Positions 37,603-47,284 of a stretch of DNA of 64,000 nucleotides are shown piece by piece; the first letter of the stretch is position 1, and each line of letters opens with the position of its first letter. The position numbers were made by a program, and so were the translations under genes. This DNA comes from JAADJA01 sp963840975. Its GTDB lineage: Bacteria > Bacteroidota > Bacteroidia > Bacteroidales > JAADJA01. The notes under the pieces were generated by a model. The model was not told the origin of the DNA. It saw only the letters and a list, made by a program, of their open reading frames with translations, and did no database searches. The DNA is taken from assembly GCA_963840975.1 (NCBI GenBank), contig CAWJBC010000003.1, forward strand, positions 62,001 through 126,000. The letters run 5' to 3'.

Positions 37603-40158
37603 ATGAAAAAGCTAAAAATACTTTTCACGATATTTTTCCTTTCTTCTGGTTTTATTCTCACAGCGCAGTATTCTGCATCAGATATATGGATTAATGCGGA
37701 AAGCGATGACTTTGCCACTATACAGCAAAAAGCTGAAACCTATTTTGTCGGACGTGACCTGGGAAGGGGTTCGGGATATAATCAATGGAAACGCTGGGAA
37801 TACCTGAATGAAAGAAGGCTCACTCCGAATGGAAAAGTTACCAATCACACGTTGTTTAATTGGGAAGAGTATCAACAATACCTTGAGGCACATCCGCAAT
37901 TCAAAGACCCGGATCCAACGGATGTTACAAATGGGTCATGGGTATTTATGGGCCCCACAAGTTATCAAAATGGTGCAGGCTGGAATCCGGGAATCGGGCG
38001 GATCAATTGTATCGCCTTCCATCCAACCAGCTCAAGTACATTTTATGTAGGCGCTCCAGCGGGTGGGATGTGGAAAACAACCAATGATGGAGGTTCCTGG
38101 ACAAATCTTTGCAATGGATTGCCCAGCATCGGTGTTTCAGGCATAGTTGTCCATCCTACTAACCCTAATAAAATTTATATCCTTACGGGTGATGGAGATG
38201 GCGGTAATACAAACAGCATAGGTGTTCTGGTTACCAATGATGGTGGTAATTCGTGGACATCAACCGGACTTACTTTTGACAAACTGGCTGGAAGGAGGGG
38301 ATATAAACTCAGGATTCACCCAACCAATTCTAACATTCTGTTTGCAGCAACTAGTGGTGGTATTTATAAAACTACAGATGCAGGAGTAAACTGGACGTTA
38401 GTGGCTTCGGGGGGGTATTATGATATAGCATTTAAACCGGGCTCTCCTGAAGTCATGTATGCAACCAGGGGTTCAAGATTTTACCGATCATCGAACTCAG
38501 GCGATTCCTGGAATCAAATATTTTCTGGTGTTCCCACCAATGCTACACGCATTCAAATCGGAGTTACACCTAATAATCCAGCCTATGTTTACCTGTTATG
38601 CGGCCCTGCATTTGGCAATTTTACTTTTGTGGGTGTTTATCGTTCGTACGATAGTGGCTTGAATTTCGAGCAGAAAACAAATTATCCGAATATCATAGGT
38701 CCCAGTTCTAATGGTTTAGATAGTCTGCATCAAACCACTTACGACCTGGCTATGGTTGTATCAAGAACTGATTATGCTGATATAATGATTGGAGGTATAA
38801 ATACCTGGACTTCGAGCGATTATGGATTTTCATGGACAATCACATCCTTCTGGAGTAATCCGCTAAACGCGATTGGTTATACCCATGCCGATATTCATGC
38901 CCTGGAGATAAATCCACTAAATAACCACTTGTATTGCGGCAGTGATGGAGGTATTTTTAAAACGACTGATTTTGGGTTAAACTGGACTGACCTTACGGCG
39001 GGAATATCCAACACTCAGTTTTATCGTATTGCAGGTTATGAACCTACCCTTAATCTGATCATTGGTGGTACACAGGATAATGGTACAAACAAATGGACGG
39101 GATCCAGTTACATGACCCATGTACTTGGCGCAGATGGAATGGATTGTATGATTGATTATACCAATCCAAACATCATGTATTTCTGCGCCCAAAATGGAGG
39201 TTTGCACAAATCCATTAACGGCGGGGTCTCTTCTACCGGTATAAAACCAAATGATGATGCAATAGGCTCCTGGGTAACACCCATCATAATGAACCCCTCG
39301 AATCCCAATATCATTTATGCCGGTTATAACGATGTTTATAAAAGTACAAATGGCGGTTCCTCATGGTCCAATATGGGCATTGATGGAAGAGGCGCTATGG
39401 ACATAGCGGCAAGTAATACAAACCGGGTTTATGCCTCGGTTGGATCTGTAATTTATAGAACAGATGATGCCGGTATCTCTTGGTCCAATATTAGTGGTGG
39501 CTTGCCTGGAATAGGCATCAGTTTTATTGCCGTAAATCCAAACAACTCCCTTGATGTATTTGTAACCCTGGTTGGATTCAACAGTGGCGAAAAAGTATAC
39601 CGCAGTACAAACGCAGGTTTAAGCTGGACAAACATCACCGGGTCGTTACCTAACATTATTACGAACTGCATTGCTTATGAAGATACGGAAGGAAATCCCG
39701 ATGATGCCCTTTATATTGGTACCGATGTGGGTGTCTTTTACAGGAATAACAATTTGGGTGACTGGTTGCCCTTTTCAAACTGGTTGCCAACGGTTCCTGT
39801 TTTCGATCTAGAGATAAATGAAACCTTCAATTACGTTTACGCAGGTACTTTTGGAAGGGGGTTGTGGAGGTCACCAACATTTACCAACTGCGATAATAGC
39901 TGGACATTAGGAGGAAATGCGCCAGTAGGTTACAGCTATTATCAGGCGAATGATTTCATAACCAGCTACCGTGTTTTTGATCAGGGAATAGGTCAGGAAG
40001 GATATTATAAGGCTGGTAACCAAATCACTCTCACGCCGGGTTTCCGGGTTGCCAATGGATCGAAATTCAAAGCCTTTCTAGGGCCTTGCACCGCTGGGAT
40101 ACCGGACAATAGCCTTGAATCTGATGGGGAAACCCAAGTAAAAGTATACAATGAATAG
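37603..40158 (+). CDS. Secreted BNR/sortilin-like propeller protein, apparently lacking its sorting domain
   Basis: An 851-residue protein: signal peptide 1-22; N-terminal helix region with GSGYNQWKRWEYLNERR; a large BNR/VPS10-type propeller (about 105-760) with Asp-box motifs TTNDGGSWTN, STNGGSSWSN, RTDDAGISWSN; then a 3-coathanger-stack-like domain (about 770-830, YKAGNQITLTPGFRVANGSKF). It ends at VKVYNE, exactly where a type A T9SS sorting domain would normally begin with VKVYPNP. The sorting signal therefore appears to have been lost or exchanged. It lies 48 bp after the fibre gene and 35 bp before the S74 fibre gene, so is probably co-transcribed. Its propeller is related to that of the giant protein at 6343. 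Confidence 0.88.
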   Translation: MKKLKILFTIFFLSSGFILTAQYSASDIWINAESDDFATIQQKAETYFVGRDLGRGSGYNQWKRWEYLNERRLTPNGKVTNHTLFNWEEYQQYLEAHPQFKDPDPTDVTNGSWVFMGPTSYQNGAGWNPGIGRINCIAFHPTSSSTFYVGAPAGGMWKTTNDGGSWTNLCNGLPSIGVSGIVVHPTNPNKIYILTGDGDGGNTNSIGVLVTNDGGNSWTSTGLTFDKLAGRRGYKLRIHPTNSNILFAATSGGIYKTTDAGVNWTLVASGGYYDIAFKPGSPEVMYATRGSRFYRSSNSGDSWNQIFSGVPTNATRIQIGVTPNNPAYVYLLCGPAFGNFTFVGVYRSYDSGLNFEQKTNYPNIIGPSSNGLDSLHQTTYDLAMVVSRTDYADIMIGGINTWTSSDYGFSWTITSFWSNPLNAIGYTHADIHALEINPLNNHLYCGSDGGIFKTTDFGLNWTDLTAGISNTQFYRIAGYEPTLNLIIGGTQDNGTNKWTGSSYMTHVLGADGMDCMIDYTNPNIMYFCAQNGGLHKSINGGVSSTGIKPNDDAIGSWVTPIIMNPSNPNIIYAGYNDVYKSTNGGSSWSNMGIDGRGAMDIAASNTNRVYASVGSVIYRTDDAGISWSNISGGLPGIGISFIAVNPNNSLDVFVTLVGFNSGEKVYRSTNAGLSWTNITGSLPNIITNCIAYEDTEGNPDDALYIGTDVGVFYRNNNLGDWLPFSNWLPTVPVFDLEINETFNYVYAGTFGRGLWRSPTFTNCDNSWTLGGNAPVGYSYYQANDFITSYRVFDQGIGQEGYYKAGNQITLTPGFRVANGSKFKAFLGPCTAGIPDNSLESDGETQVKVYNE

Positions 40159-40193
40159 GTAAATTGAAAATCGTACAATTTAATAAACAGGAA

Positions 40194-41798
40194 ATGAAAA
40201 GTAGAATAACATTATTTATGACGATGATACTGACGATTGTGTCAACAATTTTTGCTCAGCCCCCCCAGGCCTTCAAATACCAGGTAGTTGTAAGGAATGT
40301 TTCAGGAGAACTAATCACCGACCAGCCGGTAAGTTTCAGGATCAGCATCCGGGATGGCAGCCCGGAAGGTACTGTTCTTTATATGGAAACCCATAATACA
40401 ACGACCAACCCATTCGGTCTGGCAAATTTACTGATTGGTGAAGGTACTCCCACTATTGGTAATTTCAGCACCATTGATTGGGGAGCAGGTGAAAGGTACC
40501 TCAAGGTGGAGTGTGATCCTGCCGGAGGGTCTTCCTGGATTTCACTCGGATCTTCACAATTGCAAAGCGTTCCTTATGCTTTATATGCAAAAAACGTTGA
40601 GGGATGGATTAAAGCCGGAAATAACTTATTATCAACCGTGAGTGGGAATGTAGGAATTGGCACAACTGCTCCTTCTTACAAACTTGTGGTAGATGGGGAA
40701 AGTAATATTGCTATTTACGCTACTAGTGCAAATAGTTATGGAATTTATGGAAAATCAGCAGGATCGGGAACTGCCGGTGTTCTGGGTGAGGGATCTTCAG
40801 CCGGCAGCTGGGGATTGTACGGATATAATGCATATGGAGGAGTAGCTGTTCGAGGTTACAGCCCTGGTGGATGGGGTGGATATTTTTATGGTGATCTGTA
40901 TGTTTCCGGTAATACCGGAATTGGAACTTCAACTCCTGATAACAAATTGGTTATTAAAACATCCGGGGCCGGGGATGTGCTGAAAATTCTAAGCAATACC
41001 GACAATACGCTAGCCAAGTTTCGTCACACAAGCAACAATTCCGGTGCTTTATATTTATATGATGGATTAAATAACAATACCGTTTTCTTTTATGGAGACG
41101 GGAACAGTTTTATTAACTCCGGCAGTTTGGGATTAGGAACGGCAACTCCTTCCAATGCAAAGCTTCAGATTGAAGGTACTGGAACCTACGATGCCATGCT
41201 TCGGTTAAACAACATTGGAACAAATGGTGCCAGTTTTTTTATGGGAAGTACAAATAGTGATTGGGGGGGTGGTGTAAATCAAGACCTTTTTGTGATGGGA
41301 CATGGCGCCCCTGCCAGTGCTAATATTGATTTAGTGATCAATGAAAGTGGTAAGGTAGGGATTGGGGCGACAAATCCAAGCCAGATGATTGATGTAAATG
41401 GTACAGGCCGGTTCAGGTCAGTGACTACGGGAACTGTTCAGAATGCAGTTTACCAAACTTATGACGGTACATTGATTACCGGTAGCTCAGATGTCAGGCT
41501 TAAGGAAAATATTGAACCCTTGCAAGGAAGTCTCAAAAAAATTACCCAATTGCAAGGTGTTTCATTCACCTGGAAAGCAGATCCCGGACAGGGTAAGAGC
41601 ATCGGTTTTATTGCCCAGGAATTTGAAAAGGTTATTCCCGAATTGGTTTTCACTAACCAAACGGATGGCTACAAAGGGATCAATTATGCCGAAGTAAGTG
41701 CACTTTTGGTTGAGGCTGTAAAAGAACACCAAAAGATCATTGAAACACTAAAAACAAGAATTGAAGTATTGGAAAAAAATCAAGCTGAAAATAAATAA
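40194..41798 (+). CDS. Secreted tail-fibre-like protein with S74 intramolecular chaperone domain
   Basis: About 534 residues when started at the ATG at 40194, which begins the signal peptide (MKSRITLFMTMILTIVSTIF); a TTG at 40164 gives ten more residues. The same N-terminal fibre domain as at 36082 (PPQAFKYQVVVRN) leads to beta stalk repeats (NVGIGTTAPSY, GIGTSTPDNKL). A C-terminal peptidase S74 domain (about 425-534) carries SSDVRLKENI, with Ser432 and Lys437 matching the Ser-Lys dyad of endosialidase-type self-cleaving chaperones, then SIGFIAQEFEKVIPEL and a terminal coiled coil. In phage fibres this domain trimerises the stalk and then cuts itself off. It is followed after 2 bp by the next gene. 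Confidence 0.9.
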   Translation: MKSRITLFMTMILTIVSTIFAQPPQAFKYQVVVRNVSGELITDQPVSFRISIRDGSPEGTVLYMETHNTTTNPFGLANLLIGEGTPTIGNFSTIDWGAGERYLKVECDPAGGSSWISLGSSQLQSVPYALYAKNVEGWIKAGNNLLSTVSGNVGIGTTAPSYKLVVDGESNIAIYATSANSYGIYGKSAGSGTAGVLGEGSSAGSWGLYGYNAYGGVAVRGYSPGGWGGYFYGDLYVSGNTGIGTSTPDNKLVIKTSGAGDVLKILSNTDNTLAKFRHTSNNSGALYLYDGLNNNTVFFYGDGNSFINSGSLGLGTATPSNAKLQIEGTGTYDAMLRLNNIGTNGASFFMGSTNSDWGGGVNQDLFVMGHGAPASANIDLVINESGKVGIGATNPSQMIDVNGTGRFRSVTTGTVQNAVYQTYDGTLITGSSDVRLKENIEPLQGSLKKITQLQGVSFTWKADPGQGKSIGFIAQEFEKVIPELVFTNQTDGYKGINYAEVSALLVEAVKEHQKIIETLKTRIEVLEKNQAENK

Positions 41799-41848
41799 CG
41801 ATGAAAAAGTGTTTTATAAAAAATAAACAATTAATAAATTTGAATGCT

Positions 41849-42733
41849 ATGAAAACAACAATCTGTATACTATCAATGCTATTTTGGGGGATATTCACAT
41901 GTGTTTCCCAATCCATCGAAAGAAGTGTGGTTGCCAGTTCCGGCGATTATTTTGAAGGTGCAGGAATTTCACTAAGTTGGACCTTAGGTGAAATTGCGAC
42001 AGAAACTTACAGCAATGGCAGTATTATTTTAACCCAGGGTTTTCAGCAACCGGACATTACGCTCCGGATTTATGTTGACCTGAAAGCCTTCCTGCAGGGT
42101 CCTTTTAACGGAACGGATATGAATTCAACCCTGAATTCACAATTGTTGCTTCCTTTATCGCAACCCTATAACTCTGCGCCCTGGAATTATCAGGGAACCG
42201 AAAGCGTTAGCTCAATACCCAACTCCAATGTAGTGGATTGGATTTTAATTGAGCTAAGGGATGCTGCCAACGCCCCTTCTGCTACATCAGCTACAATCAT
42301 CGCCCGAAAAGCCGCATTTGTTTTAAGGAATGGTTCTGTGGTCGGGTTGGATGGATTCTCAAATCTCCAATTCAACAATTCAATAATTCAACAATTATTT
42401 GTTGTTGTATGGCATAGAAACCACCTTGGCATGATGTCAGCCTTTGCATTGACTGAATCCAACGATGTTTATACTTATAATTTTACAACTGCCGTGGGAA
42501 TGGCGTATCTGAACGGACAGAAAAGCCTGAACGGTACCGTTTATGGCATGTTCGCCGGAGATGCTGATGGCAATAAGGCAATCAATACTACGGACAAACA
42601 GTTGTGGACTGGTGATACAGGAAAAAGGGGATACAAAACAACTGACTTCAACCTTAACAGCCAGGTTAACAACCAGGATAAGAATGATTTCTGGTATGGC
42701 AATTTAGGTACAACCTCCAAGGTGCCTAACTAA
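41849..42733 (+). CDS. Small secreted protein consisting mainly of the recurrent C-terminal module
   Basis: About 294 residues from the ATG at 41849, where the signal peptide (MKTTICILSMLFWGIF) begins; an upstream ATG at 41801 adds 16 residues and would sit 2 bp after the S74 gene. A short segment (SSGDYFEGAGISLSWTLGE to ILTQGFQQP) is the one that usually precedes T9SS sorting domains in this phylum. Here it leads instead into the recurrent module: FLQGPFNGTDMNSTLN, VDWILIELRDA, VVVWHRNHLGMMSA, GDADGNKAINTTD, terminus SKVPN. This direct substitution of the module for a sorting domain is informative about its role. Last gene of the 36.1-42.7 kb operon. Confidence 0.85.
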   Translation: MKTTICILSMLFWGIFTCVSQSIERSVVASSGDYFEGAGISLSWTLGEIATETYSNGSIILTQGFQQPDITLRIYVDLKAFLQGPFNGTDMNSTLNSQLLLPLSQPYNSAPWNYQGTESVSSIPNSNVVDWILIELRDAANAPSATSATIIARKAAFVLRNGSVVGLDGFSNLQFNNSIIQQLFVVVWHRNHLGMMSAFALTESNDVYTYNFTTAVGMAYLNGQKSLNGTVYGMFAGDADGNKAINTTDKQLWTGDTGKRGYKTTDFNLNSQVNNQDKNDFWYGNLGTTSKVPN

Positions 42734-42856
42734 AGAAAATCTCATTTTAATAAAAAAACAAACTATGATAAATTGTTTATTATATCTTAAACCATCCAGA
42801 TAAGGGGAACACCTGTCTATACGATGAAAGAATGCACTTCGCATTGTAATGAGTTG

Positions 42857-42881
42857 GAGGCTGTCAGAAAAAGGCAGCCTC
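42857..42881. terminator. Hairpin between convergent genes
   Basis: GAGGCTG (42857-42863) pairs with CAGCCTC (42875-42881), followed on the plus strand by TTCTCCTT. It sits between the converging ends of the 36-42.7 kb operon and the minus-strand adhesin gene. The T-tract is weak. Confidence 0.5.
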
Positions 42882-42892
42882 TTCTCCTTATC

Positions 42893-45800
42893 TTAAGGAA
42901 TCGCTGAAACTTGATTCCTGTTTGGGTACCAGATGTCATCCTTATCCTGGTTCTGGATTTGTCCGTTCAGTTTATAGTCACTACCCAGATAACCTGCCTT
43001 ACCAGCCTGAATGTTCCAAACACCGGTTTTATCCTGAGACAGCACCTGGTTGTTTCCATCTCCATCACCGCCAACCATTCCAAAATAACTGCCCAGCGCT
43101 TTCTGTCCATTATTATACGCCTTACCCAGCGCCGTGGTAAAGTCCCATGAATAGGCACCTTCGCTTTCGGTTAAACCGGCTGAAGACATAATGGCAAGAT
43201 GATTTCGGTGATAAACCACTATGAACAGGTTATTGTTGATGCTTACTGGAAAACTTAAAGGTTGTAAATCTATTCCAACTAAATTACCATTGCTTAACAG
43301 CAATCCTGCTTTTTTACCCACGGAAGTTGCAGCAGTTGCGGTTGCAGCGTTGGCAGCATCACGTGCTTCAACAAGTACCCAGTCCACTACGCTTGCAGGC
43401 ATTGAGGCAACACTTTCAGTTCCACTATAAAGCCAGACGGGATTCGGATTACCAAAGTAAGGCAATGAAGGATGGAAAGGCTGACTCAAAGGAAGAAGGG
43501 TTGTAAGGGAAGTATTCATGGTTGCACCTCCATTATAAGCACCCTCGAGATAGGTTTTAATATTCACAAGTATCCCGCCAGTTCCCTGATCAATAATCGA
43601 AACATAATCCACAATAGTATTATATCCTCCGTTATCCTTCGCTTCAAATGCAATCTGATAACTATCAACCGGATCAGGAAGGCTCAGTGTCACCTGAGTC
43701 CAAACCGGGACATTCGAGCTGTTGTAATACAGTTCTGTCCAGGGTTCTTCATATCCCAAACGGTAATAAACCTTAAATTCATTGTAGGCACCTAGATTTG
43801 CTTCCTGTGCAAACCAGAACGATAAGGTTGGATTTGAAGCACCTGCAATACTAATCTGGGGGCTGACATATTTTGTAATGTCGCCGATGTTTCCAGCGAA
43901 GTAGGGGTTTGTAATTCCTTCATATGCTGATAAAATACTTCCGTTATTTCCTGCACCGAAATACCACTGCGTAGTTCCAACTTCTGCAATATTACTCCAA
44001 AGATCAACAGTCGGGGAATTATCTTCCCATGTTTCGTAAAATGGCAGATCGTTCACAATAGCTTCTCCAGTACCCGAAAGGGGAACCTGGTGAACAGTTT
44101 TTCCTGTAAGGTTATCTGTTATCTGGAGGCTTGCACTTTTACTTCCTATGCTGGTTGGCAGGAAAACCACATTCACCGTTATGGATTGATTCATAGCAAG
44201 CGATACAGGATAAGTATTATTATCAGTAAGAATGAACTGGCCTACATCGGTACCTGATTTCTGCACAGAATTAATTTGCAGGATACCGGTTCCATTGTTC
44301 CGCATAGTGAAAGTTTGCGGATCAGAGGCTGTTTGCACCGGGTAAGAACCAAAATCTTTTGAAGTTGGAGTGACCATAAATTCCGGACCTGGGGGAAGGT
44401 TTTCGAGTTGAAGCCGGATATTGGAAAATCCTGTTACAACATAACCTTCATAGGGAAACTCCGGGTCGAAATCACTATAATCATCTGAATAAGCCAGACC
44501 TCTGTTTTCAGTAGTTTCGGTTCCATAAAAATCACCGTCGTCATAGTCGGGCGTGTTTTCGTCTACTGCTATCACAAGGTTATTTACATTATTGTAATTA
44601 AACGGATTATCCAATATAATTTCAACCCAACCAGCCACATTCGGTAAAATTACTTCGCCATTAAATACCTCAAGCATTTGCGAAACAGGTATCCAGTCAT
44701 TTCCGGTGTTAAATCCGGTGTTGGTGGTATGACCCATATAAATTACCCAATCCTTGCTCGACTCAGCAGCCTCTAGTCCAGTCCAGTAGTAATAAATTTT
44801 GGAAATCCGTTTGTTGGCAATATTAATTTCGGATTGCAAATAAATGGTTTGCGAATAATTATAGCCATAGTTTGCATTGATTGGTAAATCCAACCAATCT
44901 TCTGTTCCCTGACCAATCGGGACGCCATTTACAGGAACAATCGTGAACCTCCAGATCGGGCAATTGACCGCATCACCCAAACTGTTGGTTGGTACGATCT
45001 TCCAATAGTAAGTAGTTTCATTATTTAAAACACCAGTAACCTGATGGTTCAGGGATGTTAAAAGTAAGCCATTAATAACATTCGTTGGAGTTGTGGTTCC
45101 GTCTCCGTCAGTTCCCAAATAAAGTTTATAACCTGTTGGAATACCACCTGCTATGCCCGGTTGCCACGAAAGCAAGGGCGATGTAAATATCCAGTCATTA
45201 TCATCTGCTGGTCCAGGATTGGTAGCGGCTATTGGGAGCACCGGAACAATTTGCGGACCGATAACATGGTCAATATAAACATAAGCCTGAAGACCTCCTG
45301 TGACATAATAAGCGCCAATTGCAAGGTAGTAATTGCTACCTGCAAGGCTGCTCAGGTCAGTTTCATATCGGGTCCATGTCCCCGGAATAATTGATAGTGC
45401 ATTCCCTAAATTTGTCCAGTTTACTTTATCGGCAGAATACAAAACCTGTATCAGCTGGTTGGGGGATGAGGCCGTTCCGGAGTAAAATTCAAGCTTATTG
45501 CCCGCAGCAATAGAAACTTTTGGCGTGACCAGTTTAACAATTGAGGTGGTAGTGTACCTCCTCGCCGATTGCAGTCCATGGTAATACGAAGTAGCATCTC
45601 CATACCATCCATAATCCATACTCCAGCTTACGGGTGGGAAAAATTCATCCTCAAAACTCTGCGCGAGTTGAGTTGATGTAACTGTCAGGAATGACCATAC
45701 AGGTACATTGGTTGCATCACCCGCAGCGGTATAAGGCACAACTTTCCAGTAATAAGTTGCATTGTTTGCAAGCCCACTCTGCTGATAAGACAGCCCGGTG

Positions 45801-47284
45801 CCGTTATATATCAGGGTCGAAGGGTTGGGATTGGTCCCGAAATAAACCTTGTAACCCAGTATCGGCTCTGATCCAACAGGTGCTGACCATTTTAGAATTG
45901 GATTGATAAAAGTACGGTATCCGTTACCCGGAGATACCAGCGCAGCTGCACCCGGAAGAATCCCCTCAATATAGACTAAATCAATATCAAAACCGGAATA
46001 TTGTGATGCAGAATAATACTGGTAAAATGCGATCCATATATTCTGTCCGTTATAAGCTGTTAAATCAATGGTATGCTTGGTCCATGCGGTATTGGTGCAA
46101 TTGAAATCACCGAGTTCCACCGTAAAATTTGAAACCTGATTACCGGTAGTTGATAACATAATCTTATAAGAGTTATTATTGGCAGCATTGCTCACCTTAT
46201 CCCACCAAACCAATCTTGGATTCATCATGCCGTTGATGGTAAGCGGAGGTGAAATCAGCCAGTCATTACCATTACCACTTCCATCGGCTGTATGAAAATA
46301 GGGGGATGGAAAAAGACCATTTTGTTCCCATGTAAATCCATCCACGCCAATTACATGCCAGCCTTCAGGTGCCGCCGGAGAATGACTCCATACACTTTCA
46401 AAATTCTGTAAATAAGGGAAATTGGTTATGGGTGCTGAATAGGTAACCGCATTCACATTAGTGGAGGAGGAATAGTAATTAAAAGCATCCACCGACCAGC
46501 ACCTGTAAAAATGCTGCGACCAGGTTGTCAATCCCGTATGTGCAAAACCGCTTGCAGATCCTTTATATAATACCATTCCTCCCGAAGGAAGCGGATCGCC
46601 GACATTATAATTCGTCCCGTTTACAGGATTTCCAATGGATGAAGCACTATGTGTCGCAATAAGAACATCATGATTTGCAGCATTCTTCGTCCAGTTCAGA
46701 TTAATCTGTGTTTGACCGGGTGGAATGGCTGTCAATCCAGTGATGGGAAGAACCACAGGCGTTGAATTAGCCGTAATACCTAAAGAATAGCTCGCCCCGT
46801 CGTATGAAAACGCCTTGTAGTAATATGTAGTTCCGGGTGTAAGCCCGGAATGGTTATAAGGAGAAATCTTGCCGATATAAATCACAGTTCCCCCTGCCAG
46901 TGGATTACCTGCAACCGGTGTTTCTGCCGGCGGGGTAAAAGTTCCGCTTGTATTGACCACAATGACGACATTATTGTTGCCGGCATTGGTTGTAAAAGTC
47001 AGCTTGTTTGCCTGCGAACTTGCCGGTACTGCGGTAAAAGAAGCAGGATTTAACACGAAAGCTGAAATTCCTGCAAACTCGTCAGCACCTATATCAGGTG
47101 AAGACTGACGGGTATTCCCATCGAAATCAGTGGTAATGGCAACGGGGCTTGTGATTGGTTGTCCGGCTCCTTCAGCCAGCGTTGGCACCGTCGTTTGCAG
47201 GTGTAAATCATAAGGCTGAGTACTTACATTGACAAACGGTGGATCTTCTGAATGGGAATTGGCTTCCCTGGGCGCTACATGCAA
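42893..47284 (-). CDS. C-terminal part of a frameshifted giant adhesin (FN3, cleaved-adhesin, ASH, recurrent module)
   Basis: A 1463-residue frame that continues the protein encoded at 47208-51221. Sense translation extends upstream of its first ATG to about 47430, so it has no real start here. Order: end of beta-helix (SPDIGADEF); two FN3-like units; a cleaved-adhesin/choice-of-anchor-J domain (NFESVWSHSPAAPEGWHVIG, DWLISPPLTI); FN3; a second such domain; FN3; a beta-sandwich; an ASH/Hydin-like domain (DFGSYPVQTASDPQTFTMRN); a third choice-of-anchor-J domain; and the recurrent module (YLEGAYNGGATMNTSL, VDWVLVEARDA, IVVYHRNHLAIMSS, GDGDGNNQVLSQD, terminus VSAIP). Cleaved-adhesin domains are known from gingipain/haemagglutinin proteins, supporting an adhesive surface role. 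Confidence 0.85.
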   Translation of the reverse strand: MHVAPREANSHSEDPPFVNVSTQPYDLHLQTTVPTLAEGAGQPITSPVAITTDFDGNTRQSSPDIGADEFAGISAFVLNPASFTAVPASSQANKLTFTTNAGNNNVVIVVNTSGTFTPPAETPVAGNPLAGGTVIYIGKISPYNHSGLTPGTTYYYKAFSYDGASYSLGITANSTPVVLPITGLTAIPPGQTQINLNWTKNAANHDVLIATHSASSIGNPVNGTNYNVGDPLPSGGMVLYKGSASGFAHTGLTTWSQHFYRCWSVDAFNYYSSSTNVNAVTYSAPITNFPYLQNFESVWSHSPAAPEGWHVIGVDGFTWEQNGLFPSPYFHTADGSGNGNDWLISPPLTINGMMNPRLVWWDKVSNAANNNSYKIMLSTTGNQVSNFTVELGDFNCTNTAWTKHTIDLTAYNGQNIWIAFYQYYSASQYSGFDIDLVYIEGILPGAAALVSPGNGYRTFINPILKWSAPVGSEPILGYKVYFGTNPNPSTLIYNGTGLSYQQSGLANNATYYWKVVPYTAAGDATNVPVWSFLTVTSTQLAQSFEDEFFPPVSWSMDYGWYGDATSYYHGLQSARRYTTTSIVKLVTPKVSIAAGNKLEFYSGTASSPNQLIQVLYSADKVNWTNLGNALSIIPGTWTRYETDLSSLAGSNYYLAIGAYYVTGGLQAYVYIDHVIGPQIVPVLPIAATNPGPADDNDWIFTSPLLSWQPGIAGGIPTGYKLYLGTDGDGTTTPTNVINGLLLTSLNHQVTGVLNNETTYYWKIVPTNSLGDAVNCPIWRFTIVPVNGVPIGQGTEDWLDLPINANYGYNYSQTIYLQSEINIANKRISKIYYYWTGLEAAESSKDWVIYMGHTTNTGFNTGNDWIPVSQMLEVFNGEVILPNVAGWVEIILDNPFNYNNVNNLVIAVDENTPDYDDGDFYGTETTENRGLAYSDDYSDFDPEFPYEGYVVTGFSNIRLQLENLPPGPEFMVTPTSKDFGSYPVQTASDPQTFTMRNNGTGILQINSVQKSGTDVGQFILTDNNTYPVSLAMNQSITVNVVFLPTSIGSKSASLQITDNLTGKTVHQVPLSGTGEAIVNDLPFYETWEDNSPTVDLWSNIAEVGTTQWYFGAGNNGSILSAYEGITNPYFAGNIGDITKYVSPQISIAGASNPTLSFWFAQEANLGAYNEFKVYYRLGYEEPWTELYYNSSNVPVWTQVTLSLPDPVDSYQIAFEAKDNGGYNTIVDYVSIIDQGTGGILVNIKTYLEGAYNGGATMNTSLTTLLPLSQPFHPSLPYFGNPNPVWLYSGTESVASMPASVVDWVLVEARDAANAATATAATSVGKKAGLLLSNGNLVGIDLQPLSFPVSINNNLFIVVYHRNHLAIMSSAGLTESEGAYSWDFTTALGKAYNNGQKALGSYFGMVGGDGDGNNQVLSQDKTGVWNIQAGKAGYLGSDYKLNGQIQNQDKDDIWYPNRNQVSAIP

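Noticed and set aside
41461..41520. Prophage origin for the S74 and tail-fibre-like genes
   Set aside because: Both fibre proteins have Sec signal peptides, and no capsid, terminase, tail-assembly or integrase genes are nearby; they look like chromosomal surface proteins.
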